DNA of 64,000 nt. It comes from a virus. The translations under genes and the position numbers were made by a program. Below are positions 50,135-58,658 of the stretch, piece after piece; the stretch's first letter is position 1, and each line of letters begins with the position of its first letter. Location: positions 1 to 64,000 of IMG/VR virus record IMGVR_UViG_3300032356_000182. The stretch is one strand, 5' to 3'. The notes under the pieces are model-generated. The model did no database searches, was not told the origin of the DNA, and saw nothing but the letters and a program-made list of their open reading frames with translations.

Positions 50135-51292
50135 ATGCCTACACCAGAGCAGATAAAAGATAGAATTGAAAAACTGACCAAAACTCAGCGACTTGTGCAT
50201 CTTGTTTACCGGAAAACTGCAGATGATATTTCCGATACTTATGAAGTTTTGTTTGACATAGGTCGGAGGACCTACGAGCAGGCTTTGACATCCATGGCAG
50301 CGCAAGTAGGATGTGGTAATAGATTTGCACACCTTTCTGATGGACTTATATTGAAAGAGCTATCTGAACTCTATTATTCTCATGCCGCTTCTATTGTAGC
50401 TACTTATAATTTTGACTTAGCTGGGGCAATTCAGAGCATCTATAGCGAGAACAAATATGCTAATCGGTATTATTATGCGAAAAGACTAGATGAGTGGGAA
50501 AAGCTGCGTAGCTCGTGGAAAGACGATCAGATTTTGCAGATGACTATCGCTTATGCTAAAGATATGGCTGTTAGAGATTTCGCTAGATTTAACTTGACTG
50601 ATGGATATGGGATTTTTGAAGGGCCGGACGATTCTATAACTTGCGATGCTTGTAAGAGTTTGATAGATGGCAATCCTTATAGCCTTGAGGACTTTGCGAA
50701 AATCAGCTGTCCTGTTCATGTTAATTGCCGGCATAATAAAGCTATCTACGCTGGGAAGTTTGATAATGTGGCTTGTGAGGAATTGTGGCTGGGAGGAGTT
50801 GGAAAACTATCTGATGGAGACGCAGGTATCGTTAAGTTGTCAGATGAGCTTAGGCAGAGGGATTGGCTCGATATCTATTCTGAATTTGGTAATCAGGCAT
50901 ACGCGGACATTTTATCATTAAAAGATGCGTATGATGTTTCCAAGGGAATTGATTTTTCTAGGAGATGGGGACTTTCCAGAGGAGTATATTCAGGTTTTGT
51001 TTGGAAATCATCAGAAAACTATACGATTATTGATGAAGTTCAGCGCACTGTTTTGCCGTATTCGGTTGTTGTTAAGTTAATGAATCCATTCGTGACTTTG
51101 AGGGTTTGGGATGTTTCTAGAAAATACTCTGAGCTCAAGCAGGCTTGCGAAGATCTTAGCTGGGATGAGATAGGCCGCTATCTTGCGCAACTTGGTTATG
51201 ATTCGCTTTCTTTAATTGAGAATGACGATAGGCGAATCGTATATTTTGGGAGAAGTCAGAACTTGAGGTTTTTCCTAGGGAAGAGCGCTTGA
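50135..51292 (+). CDS. MuF-like minor head protein with C-terminal extension
   Basis: A 385-residue protein. The MuF core (about 1-205) ends in the signature CDACKSLIDGNPYSLED then PVHVNCRHN. The remaining 180 residues (VYSGFVWKSSENYTIIDEV, YLAQLGYDSLSLIEND, RRIVYFGRSQ) resemble the C-terminal toxin-type regions of MuF proteins, with a GYDSL strand similar to ART/PARP domains as I recall them. So this may be an additional, untagged capsid effector. The core is clear; the extension is inferred. Confidence 0.75.
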   Translation: MPTPEQIKDRIEKLTKTQRLVHLVYRKTADDISDTYEVLFDIGRRTYEQALTSMAAQVGCGNRFAHLSDGLILKELSELYYSHAASIVATYNFDLAGAIQSIYSENKYANRYYYAKRLDEWEKLRSSWKDDQILQMTIAYAKDMAVRDFARFNLTDGYGIFEGPDDSITCDACKSLIDGNPYSLEDFAKISCPVHVNCRHNKAIYAGKFDNVACEELWLGGVGKLSDGDAGIVKLSDELRQRDWLDIYSEFGNQAYADILSLKDAYDVSKGIDFSRRWGLSRGVYSGFVWKSSENYTIIDEVQRTVLPYSVVVKLMNPFVTLRVWDVSRKYSELKQACEDLSWDEIGRYLAQLGYDSLSLIENDDRRIVYFGRSQNLRFFLGKSA

Positions 51293-51329
51293 AAAACGCT
51301 GAATTTGAGTTGTTTCATAGGGACTAGCG

Positions 51330-54300
51330 ATGAATTCTGAAATCAATCTAAAGAAGCTCGGTGGCCCTGGGTCGGGATTTCATGGCCATGCAGGCCGTCC
51401 TGGTCGACGTGGAGGTTCAGCTCCAAGAAAATCATCAGAGGTTAAATATCATGACTATCAGGGAAGTCAGGGTCCTAGAGAGGCAATCTACAGATTTTAC
51501 CAAGAGCTTTCTGATAAAGAGCGAGAGAAGATTAAAGAGTATATCAATATTCCCAGCGATCAGGTGAGGGAGCCTTTCTACTTCTATACAAGCGATCCAG
51601 TTTCCGAGGTTCAGAAGTTATTCTTTTTATATACAGGTGGCGGCTTTAGAGAAATAAATAACTATCTTCGGAAAGACAAAAAGTCAGCGAAACCTGAATC
51701 TTCAATCTATCAGGTGTTGACTTCAGATGAAATTGAGAAGGCTGTGCAAACTATTGATCGTTTATTTCAAGAGAACAGCAGCACGCTTCCTAGAAATACA
51801 TATCTTTACCGAGGCATTTCTGGTGCATCTAATCTAGCTGCTTCTTTAAGATCTAGATTGGAAAAAGGTGAAACAAATATTGAGTTTTCGGACTTAGGTT
51901 TTGTTAGCACTTCGCTCTCTCCGAGTTCTGCCGCGTTTTTTGGACATCTTCATTATCGTAGTCAGATGCCTAATCAGCGACAGATTATGTTGAAGATAAG
52001 AGCTCCTAAAGGGCTTAAGGTTTTGCCGGTTCTTGGCAGCGAGGCCGAAGTCATTTTGAATCGGGGCTCACGTTTTAGAATAGTTAAGGTGATTGGAGAG
52101 AAACGTTATAGAGATTATCAAAAACAGTATCGGTATTCGGGCTCAGTATTTGATGTTTTTGAAGTAGAACTGGTACAACAAAAGAATGAGAAAAACTTAA
52201 GCGAAGCTATTCGTCTTGGGGGCTCGGGTTCAGGTTATCATGGTCATGCAGGACGTCCTGGTAAGCGTGGTGGCTCTCTTCCTCGAAATGCATTATCATT
52301 GGATTCTCTTGTTGCTAGAGGTATTGAGCCTTGGACGATGAGTCTTTCTGAATTCTACAATATCATGGGTGTGAAGAGAGTTAGCGATAGCGATAGCAAG
52401 ACGATGTCTAAGGAAGAATATCAGGCTGCTATTGAGAAAGAATTTAAGGTTGAAGATCTTTATGACAGGGCTATAAAAGAGAGGTTGGCGCTTGGATTGC
52501 CGGTTTCTGATAAAGTTCTTGAAGATGAAGGCGCTTGGTTAGTACGCCAAGCTTTGAATTCTTTGCAGGATTTTCCACAAGAGTCTTATCACGTTTGCAC
52601 TGCAAAGAAGCAGATTCTGGAGGATGGCTTGAAATCTAGACAAGAGCTTGGTATGAAGGCCGGCATCGGTCTTGGTGGTGGAGATGATTCTACTATAAGT
52701 GTCACTACCAACTTCAGATTGGCGAAAGATATCTTCAAGGTTATGCGAGAGGCACAGCAAGTAGCGGCTGGGAAGCTAACTATTCGTGAAATATGGGAAG
52801 ATGCAAAATCATATGGCGAGGAATGTGCTGCTAGGTGCTTAACTTATTTTCTTCCGCCCCCTTCTTTAGGCTTGCCAGAGTTTAAGTATGATTTCAAAAA
52901 TCCTGATAACGTTCCTGCTGGCTTGAAAGAGCTCCTTGAGGGCTATGAAACTATATACTCATCTGGAGATCCAAACAAATCATTTCCAATACGCGGCTCT
53001 AGGTGGCGTCAAGATAAGAAAGACCCGAAGGTTTGGAAAAGAAAACTTGCGAGGTCCGAAGTTTTAGAGAGGACTTGGCGGTTTTATTCGGAGCATTTTC
53101 TTCGGGTTCGGCAAGAAGCTGGGGGACCTGAAGATCCGCTGTTCTTCGGAACAGATTGGAAAAAATTAGCGAAAGTTAAATCTGAAAATATCGCTATCTT
53201 GAAAGTCAGACCAAAACCAGGGGCAAAAGGTTTTCCGGTTTCTGGTATGGATGAGTGGCGTATCTGGACGGGCAAAGCTTTAGAAGTTGAGCCGATTGAT
53301 TTGAAATCTCTAGTAGAGCAAACTATTCTTGTTTATATGGATGGCTTAAAGCCTTTTTCAAGAACGATGAAATCAGATAAAAAATCAGGTATCGGACAAT
53401 CGGACAAAAAATCAGAGCTCATCAGATCCATTGATAAACTTATTGACCTTTTGCGGCTGGGCGGCCCTGGTTCTGGTCATCACGGCCATGCTGGCCGCCC
53501 TGGCAAAAGAGGAGGTTCTGCTCCAAAAGAATATAGAGCCTATACCAGAGAGGAATTTGATTCTGTTTTTCAATCTTTGACTACACCTGAATATCGAGAT
53601 AGATACAATTGTGGAGATTCTCGCTTTGTTCCGAAAAGTCAAGATGATTTTTCTGCTTTTAGCGTTTGGAGATATGTTAATGATGCTTATTTAGGTATCA
53701 ATTCTGTTCTCAGAGAGGCACAGAATACAGGCAAATCTATCGAGAAAGTAACAGATTTTCAAAGATCTTCTCTAGATGATAAGTTTGATACGCTTGATCT
53801 TATCGCTGGCATGGATGCTGCTTTTGCTGAGGCACCTAGATTGCCGGAGCCGACAGTTGTTTATCGCGGTATTCCGTTTGATTCGGTTCTTAAGCGAAAT
53901 TTTGATAAATTGGAGCCGGGCTTTATTATAAAAGATCCAAAATTCGGCAGTACTAGTTTGAGTAGAAGTCTTGCTGAAAAATGGGCTGGGTTTCCTCCAG
54001 AGTATTTGACTCCAGAAAACGAGATAGGTGCTTTGCTAGAGATACGATTGCCGAAAGGAACCAAATTCATATATCCAAACACAAGCGAGCAAGAGCTTAT
54101 TCTAGATCGTGATGGGGAATATCGAGTTATTGATGTTCGTAAAGAGAAAGCAGTTGTTCAGTATAAATATCGAGATCCACGGGTTTATGTGCAGCACGTT
54201 TTAGTTTTAGAGCGGCTGCCTGAGAAGCAGAAAGCTAAAAAATTAGGCGGCCCTGGTTCTGGTCATCACGGCCATGCTGGCCGACCCGGTAAACGTGGAG

Positions 54301-55130
54301 GCAGTGCTCCTAGAAGTATCTACGATTATCAGGATTATACTGGAAGAGAAGCTGATTTCTTGGCCGATTATCAATCTACAGAGGAAGGTCAGCGATTTTA
54401 TAAGGAGTACTTGACTCGACTAAAAGCTCTTGTGTTTAGAGAAAATATGTCGATGCCAAAGGAAGTTCATGAGAAGCTGAAGAGTCTGATTAATTATATA
54501 AACTTAGGTCATAGTCCTATAAATAGATATTTGCGTAATTCGGATGCATTTGTTCCCTATGAAGACGAGGAAATACCTGAGATAAGAAAAAGGATATCTG
54601 ATTTAGATGCTTTGTTCAAAGAAGTACCTGGTTGTTCTAAAGATATGATTGTTTATCGAGAAATTCATCATCTATCACAAACTGCAGAGAGATTTGTGAA
54701 TGAAAAAGATAGATTGATTGGAAAAATCATCAGGGATGAGGGTTTTTGCAGTACAACAATAGACAGAGACGTAGCGGAAAAGATGGATCGTGGTCCCACA
54801 TCTTGGTGGTATGATCATATGAGGATACCTGGAGAAGGGATACCAGCTAGAGTTTTATTTAAGATAAAAGTTCCGAAAGGAACCAGAGGCATCTATATCG
54901 AAAATGAAGTAAGAGAAGAGAACGAGTTTCTCTTGAACAGAGGTTTATCTTTTCGGGTTGTTAGCGTGGAGAAAAATCATCAGCCAGCATATTCCAGTGA
55001 AGGATATGATATCATAGCTCATGATCAGTATGAATTTACCTTAGAGCTTTTGCCTGAGGTTAAAACTTTGGCTGAGATGCTTATCTTTCGATATAGAGCT
55101 AAACTGCGTAAAGAGAACAACCGATGCTAA
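51330..55130 (+). CDS. Tagged polyprotein with four ADP-ribosyltransferase-like modules
   Basis: A 1266-residue protein: tag at 10, ART1 (YLYRGIS, FVSTSLSP, SEAEVILNR), tag at 296, module 2 about 320-705 (YHVCTAKKQILEDGLK, GIGLGGGDDSTISVTTN, DEWRIWT: a PARP-like/ART-like set with a GLGGG strand), tag at 710, ART3 (VVYRGIP, FGSTSLSR, SEQELILDR), tag at 972, ART4 (IVYREIH, FCSTTIDR, EENEFLLNR). ART modules 1, 3 and 4 have R-S-E. Each module is preceded by a tag, so the protein could be cut into single effectors. It follows MuF by 37 nt. Confidence 0.8.
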   Translation: MNSEINLKKLGGPGSGFHGHAGRPGRRGGSAPRKSSEVKYHDYQGSQGPREAIYRFYQELSDKEREKIKEYINIPSDQVREPFYFYTSDPVSEVQKLFFLYTGGGFREINNYLRKDKKSAKPESSIYQVLTSDEIEKAVQTIDRLFQENSSTLPRNTYLYRGISGASNLAASLRSRLEKGETNIEFSDLGFVSTSLSPSSAAFFGHLHYRSQMPNQRQIMLKIRAPKGLKVLPVLGSEAEVILNRGSRFRIVKVIGEKRYRDYQKQYRYSGSVFDVFEVELVQQKNEKNLSEAIRLGGSGSGYHGHAGRPGKRGGSLPRNALSLDSLVARGIEPWTMSLSEFYNIMGVKRVSDSDSKTMSKEEYQAAIEKEFKVEDLYDRAIKERLALGLPVSDKVLEDEGAWLVRQALNSLQDFPQESYHVCTAKKQILEDGLKSRQELGMKAGIGLGGGDDSTISVTTNFRLAKDIFKVMREAQQVAAGKLTIREIWEDAKSYGEECAARCLTYFLPPPSLGLPEFKYDFKNPDNVPAGLKELLEGYETIYSSGDPNKSFPIRGSRWRQDKKDPKVWKRKLARSEVLERTWRFYSEHFLRVRQEAGGPEDPLFFGTDWKKLAKVKSENIAILKVRPKPGAKGFPVSGMDEWRIWTGKALEVEPIDLKSLVEQTILVYMDGLKPFSRTMKSDKKSGIGQSDKKSELIRSIDKLIDLLRLGGPGSGHHGHAGRPGKRGGSAPKEYRAYTREEFDSVFQSLTTPEYRDRYNCGDSRFVPKSQDDFSAFSVWRYVNDAYLGINSVLREAQNTGKSIEKVTDFQRSSLDDKFDTLDLIAGMDAAFAEAPRLPEPTVVYRGIPFDSVLKRNFDKLEPGFIIKDPKFGSTSLSRSLAEKWAGFPPEYLTPENEIGALLEIRLPKGTKFIYPNTSEQELILDRDGEYRVIDVRKEKAVVQYKYRDPRVYVQHVLVLERLPEKQKAKKLGGPGSGHHGHAGRPGKRGGSAPRSIYDYQDYTGREADFLADYQSTEEGQRFYKEYLTRLKALVFRENMSMPKEVHEKLKSLINYINLGHSPINRYLRNSDAFVPYEDEEIPEIRKRISDLDALFKEVPGCSKDMIVYREIHHLSQTAERFVNEKDRLIGKIIRDEGFCSTTIDRDVAEKMDRGPTSWWYDHMRIPGEGIPARVLFKIKVPKGTRGIYIENEVREENEFLLNRGLSFRVVSVEKNHQPAYSSEGYDIIAHDQYEFTLELLPEVKTLAEMLIFRYRAKLRKENNRC

Positions 55131-55143
55131 GGGAGGTAGAAAC

Positions 55144-56853
55144 ATGCGTATTCTAACTGATGGAGGAAAATACATAACCAGAGATAAAAATCGTAAAAAT
55201 AGTAGCAAATATCTTCATGCTTTGAGGTTGTTGCTGAGATGGAAAAAATTTAGGAAACTTGGAGGTCCTGGCTCGGGTTTTCATGGACATGCCGGACGTC
55301 CAGGTTACGTTGGGGGCTCTGCACCTTCTGGAGAGAGCATGTCTGGTAATGAGAATGTTCCGAAAGAGAAAGATGCGGAATATCAAGCTTCTACGATAGA
55401 TGAATATGCTTCAAAAGAACTTTCACGGTTTAGAATAAAAGATGAGATTGAGAAGCATCAAGTATCTGGTTCGCTATCTTCAAAGACGGTTGGGCTTATT
55501 ATAGCGAATGGCCGGGCGGTGCTTGAAAATCATGCGAGCGCTTTGAGTTCAGATACTAGAGGTCTTGCAGAAGGAATTCTTGATAGTTATCGTGCTGTCC
55601 TGCTGGAAGGCTTGAGAGATGGATCTCTTGCCGATGTTTCTACTGGTGATTTGGATTTTGTGTTAAGCGATTCGATAGAGAAGCTGATCGTGCAAGAGAT
55701 TGAATCAAGAAAAAGAACGCTGGGTGATCACGGTATTCGACATGCTATTTCAAATGCAAGAAATTCTTTAGATATACTGAATTCTTTAGCAGAAGGTGGG
55801 CAGAAGATAACCGCACGAGATAAGTTGATAGCTTTGCAGACTCAGCTTATTCATGATGTAGGTTTTGTCGCTGAGAGTCAGCGGAAAAGCTTTGATAATG
55901 AAATTCATCCTGAGATTTCGGCTGAATATGCTAGAAAACCGGAATATGAGCGAGTTTTCGGAGAGAAGTTTAATGATTTTTTAGAGACGGTTAGAACTCA
56001 TGATGGCGTTGATATTGATTGGGAAAGAGAGCCCGTAAAATCAGCGGTTAGGACAGCAGATAATTTTGCTTTGTTTTCCAGAGAAAAATTGCCAGATTTG
56101 TTTAATCGGATTCCTGGAGCTCTTGATAAATTAGCTCAGCTGCAGTTAGCTATTGCAGGAAATAAGGCGCAAGAGGTTTTGCCTATAGTTAAAGCTGATC
56201 TGCATAGGCTTATTGATAAAAGCAATTTGGATAAGAATTTGAAAGAAGATCTGCATCATGCGGCTGATGAGGTTAGCATAATCACAGGTAAGTTTACTCT
56301 TGGTATGGTAGCTGGAGCTTTTGACTCTTTTTCTTTTGATGATGGTGTTCTTGATATTTATCTCGTTCAGCGCCCAGATAGAGAAATCTTGAATGGTCTC
56401 TTTGACTTAGGGGAAAGACAGTTCAATAAATTTATCAAAGCCTATGAAGCTAAGGGAAGTTTAGATTCTGGCTTAGAGCTTAGTAGAGGTGGAAAGAAAA
56501 TATATAGAGTCGTTACTAAAGCAGAAATGGGTTCTAGCGTTTTGAGTTCTTTAGCTTCTGCCAGTGTTCGGCCATTACTGGCAAAAGCTGTTCGGATGAT
56601 TGATTTCTCTAAAGTTAGCAAACGAAATCGACAGGCTGCTTTCAATGCCATTAGCAAAGCTTTAATAGATAAAGCTACGCCGAGCGAAATCGCAGAGATA
56701 AAGAATCTCATCCTATCTGGCAGAGATGCTAGTTCTATATTAGGCTTCAAGCTCACAGCTAAAGAGCAGGAATATATCTACTCTAAAGTTGAGCTAATGG
56801 CTTATTTGAATGCAAACGCGAGGATATTGCTAAGAAAATCAAGATTAAAATAA
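55144..56853 (+). CDS. Tagged HD-domain phosphohydrolase-like protein
   Basis: A 569-residue protein behind AAGGGAGG. Tag at 39-61 (variant GRPGYVGGSAP). An HD-type metal site: GDHGIRHA (His196, His200), LIHDVG (His237, Asp238), VRTHDGVDI and SAVRTADNF. HD proteins cut nucleotides, cyclic nucleotides or (p)ppGpp. The long C-terminal half is helical. It is the last tagged gene, just before the protease operon. Confidence 0.75.
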   Translation: MRILTDGGKYITRDKNRKNSSKYLHALRLLLRWKKFRKLGGPGSGFHGHAGRPGYVGGSAPSGESMSGNENVPKEKDAEYQASTIDEYASKELSRFRIKDEIEKHQVSGSLSSKTVGLIIANGRAVLENHASALSSDTRGLAEGILDSYRAVLLEGLRDGSLADVSTGDLDFVLSDSIEKLIVQEIESRKRTLGDHGIRHAISNARNSLDILNSLAEGGQKITARDKLIALQTQLIHDVGFVAESQRKSFDNEIHPEISAEYARKPEYERVFGEKFNDFLETVRTHDGVDIDWEREPVKSAVRTADNFALFSREKLPDLFNRIPGALDKLAQLQLAIAGNKAQEVLPIVKADLHRLIDKSNLDKNLKEDLHHAADEVSIITGKFTLGMVAGAFDSFSFDDGVLDIYLVQRPDREILNGLFDLGERQFNKFIKAYEAKGSLDSGLELSRGGKKIYRVVTKAEMGSSVLSSLASASVRPLLAKAVRMIDFSKVSKRNRQAAFNAISKALIDKATPSEIAEIKNLILSGRDASSILGFKLTAKEQEYIYSKVELMAYLNANARILLRKSRLK

Positions 56854-56861
56854 TCGCTAAT

Positions 56862-56890
56862 TTGACAGATTTTTCAAGATCATATACACT
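56862..56890 (+). promoter_or_regulatory. Possible promoter before head operon
   Basis: TTGACA 56862-56867, 17-bp spacer, TACACT 56885-56890. A terminator lies between it and the gene it would drive, so it may be attenuated. Confidence 0.4.
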
Positions 56891-56938
56891 TTTAAGTAGT
56901 ATCTGAAATATTCTTAAGAACTTATAGATATTAGAAAG

Positions 56939-56968
56939 AGCCCTTGAGCCTATCTCAAGGGCTTTTTA
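56939..56968 (+). terminator. Intrinsic terminator before protease gene
   Basis: AGCCCTTGAG (56939-56948) pairs with CTCAAGGGCT (56954-56963), loop of 5, followed by TTTTATT. A textbook intrinsic terminator for the effector operon, placed only about 10 bp before the ribosome site of the protease gene. Confidence 0.85.
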
Positions 56969-56980
56969 TTAGGAGTGCCA

Positions 56981-58186
56981 ATGAGAAAACAAGAAGTTGT
57001 TGTTCATTTTCAGCCTGTAAAGCTCAGTGAGGAAACTACAGAGAAGAAGTGGATTGATTTGGTTATGGATGGCGAATATATCAGCATGGACGGTAGTCCT
57101 GTTGTTATTAAGCCTTCCGACATTGAGATGTATATCAGAAATTTTGAAAAGAATGTACGTGGCCAAGAGATTCCTATCACTGTAGATCATCCTGAGCAAG
57201 GAGGAATAGCTGCTGGATGGTTAGAGAAACTTCGAGCAGTAAAGCGGTGGGTTACGACGATTGATGGAAAAAAGGTTTTGAAAACTGTTCTGCAAGGGCT
57301 GCCATCTTGGACCCCCTATGGGAGAGAAAGAGTTGCTAATCGAGAATATCGCTATATTAGCGCTGAACTTCTTCCTAACGCTTTACGTGCTGTTAGTTTG
57401 GTTAATTTTCCAGCGGTTAAGGGTATGCAACCAGTCGAGCTTGGAGAAAATAAAACTGATGGGATGATTCACAAATATCTAATTGGAGGTGATTTATCAA
57501 TGGATGAGACGAAGCCGATCACAGAAGAAGACGCGATTGATGCGTTGGCCGAAAGCATTGTAGATAAGGTTATAGCAGCCTTTGAAGAAGATCAAGATCA
57601 GCCCGAAGACGAGGAAGATGCGAAAGAGTTTGGTGAAGATCTTGACGATGAAGATCTTGAGGATCTTGAAGACCTTGATGACGAAGACCTTGAGGAGAGA
57701 AAGAAGCTCGGCGAGAGTCCAGAGGCTTTGCTGGGCTTGATTGAAAGCATTGTTGAAGATAAGATTAAGCCTCTGATGCAAGAAAACAAAAGATTGAGAA
57801 AAAGTCTTAGCGAGACTGAAAGTCTCTTGGGCAAGCTGATGGAAGAGAAGAAGCGGGCAGAGCTTCGGGAAAAAGTTGCTCAAGCAGCTTCATTGGGAGA
57901 TGGCAAGGTTCTGAGTCCTGCTGTTAGATCTCTAATTGAAGAAACTATTGTTTCAGATCCGAAGTGTATCGAAGGTAATGTCTTGAAGCTTGTCAAAGCA
58001 CTTACCCGACAAGATGCAATAGTAACTTTGGGTGAAGTGGGATCGAATTTCAACACTGGAGTACCTGCTCGCGGGACGCCGGAATTTGAGAAAGCTCTTG
58101 ATGCTCGTGCTAAGGAATTGCAAGCTACAAAAGGCTTGTCGTATCTAGCAGCTGCTAAGGAAGCGATGAAAGAATTCAGATCTTGA
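56981..58186 (+). CDS. Mu-I-like prohead protease with C-terminal scaffold
   Basis: A 401-residue protein; ATG 56981 after TAGGAG (GTG 56975 possible). N-terminal protease: PITVDHPEQGG, AAGWLEKL, YRYISAELLPN, VSLVNFPAVKGM, matching Mu gpI. After about residue 170 comes an acidic, coiled-coil scaffold with the repeat at 57635-57694 and a helix (MQENKRLRKSLSETESLLGKLMEEKKRAE). It builds and trims the prohead, and is the best candidate to process the tagged proteins. Confidence 0.82.
   Translation: MRKQEVVVHFQPVKLSEETTEKKWIDLVMDGEYISMDGSPVVIKPSDIEMYIRNFEKNVRGQEIPITVDHPEQGGIAAGWLEKLRAVKRWVTTIDGKKVLKTVLQGLPSWTPYGRERVANREYRYISAELLPNALRAVSLVNFPAVKGMQPVELGENKTDGMIHKYLIGGDLSMDETKPITEEDAIDALAESIVDKVIAAFEEDQDQPEDEEDAKEFGEDLDDEDLEDLEDLDDEDLEERKKLGESPEALLGLIESIVEDKIKPLMQENKRLRKSLSETESLLGKLMEEKKRAELREKVAQAASLGDGKVLSPAVRSLIEETIVSDPKCIEGNVLKLVKALTRQDAIVTLGEVGSNFNTGVPARGTPEFEKALDARAKELQATKGLSYLAAAKEAMKEFRS
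57635..57694 (+). repeat. Acidic EDL/DDEDLE tandem repeat
   Basis: Sixty nucleotides of GAAGATCTTGAC-type units encode an alternating EDLDDEDLEDLED pattern within the scaffold part of the protease gene. It probably separates the protease from the coiled coil. Confidence 0.8.
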
Positions 58187-58213
58187 ACTTAAAAAATAGG
58201 AGGTATTGATAAA

Positions 58214-58630
58214 ATGGTAGTAAGCCAAATTTCTGGCCCGAATAGCGTTCTTGATAAAACTTTTCGGGTTGCTAGTGGGCAAACGATTACTGGGTATCAG
58301 GCGGTTAAGCTGGCTTCGCAGGGCGGTGAGATTGCACTCACGTCAGCAGCATCTGATAGAGTTATCGGTGTAACACAAGTTGACCCCGGCGAAGGTATCA
58401 GTTATGGCGCGGGAAGGCACGTGCCGGTTAGGTTGATGGGAATTACAAAGGTCGTTACTCGTGGTGCTGTTGTTAGCGGGTCTCTTGTGGTTCCTGTAGC
58501 TAACGGCTATGGTGCTGTGGATGATGGAGGGTCAACTGGCAACACTGTGGTGGGAATTGCTCTTGAGAGTGCTTGGACGCATGGTCAGTTGATTAACGTG
58601 CTGTTGACTCCTGGAGTTCATATAGCATAA
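58214..58630 (+). CDS. Capsid decoration-like protein (DUF2190-like)
   Basis: A 138-residue protein behind AGGAGGTATTG. The repeated beta pattern (VASGQTITGYQAVKL, DRVIGVTQVDPGEG, VVPVANGYGAVDDGG) resembles DUF2190-type decoration proteins located before major capsid genes. It probably coats or stabilises the capsid. Confidence 0.65.
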   Translation: MVVSQISGPNSVLDKTFRVASGQTITGYQAVKLASQGGEIALTSAASDRVIGVTQVDPGEGISYGAGRHVPVRLMGITKVVTRGAVVSGSLVVPVANGYGAVDDGGSTGNTVVGIALESAWTHGQLINVLLTPGVHIA

Positions 58631-58658
58631 ACTTAAAATTTAAGGGAGGTAATTTAGA

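Larger units (their letters stand above)
36293..55326 (+). repeat. 15 dispersed copies of the Gly/His tag
   Basis: Core peptide GGPGSG(H/F/Y)HGHAGRPGKRGG plus SAP, about 23 residues. Copies start at 36293, 37106, 37952, 38789, 39641, 40415, 43987, 45835, 47062, 47947, 51357, 52215, 53457, 54243 and 55258, all in frame within seven proteins. It always lies near the N-terminus or between two folded domains, never inside one. Strongly conserved: GGPGSG, HGHAGRP, GGSAP. Variants: copy 1 (GGLGSGHYAHAG), copy 3 (GRPSFQGG) and the last (GRPGYVGG). I recall similar Gly-rich HAGRPG segments in phage head-region proteins, but their function is not known to me. Confidence 0.95.
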
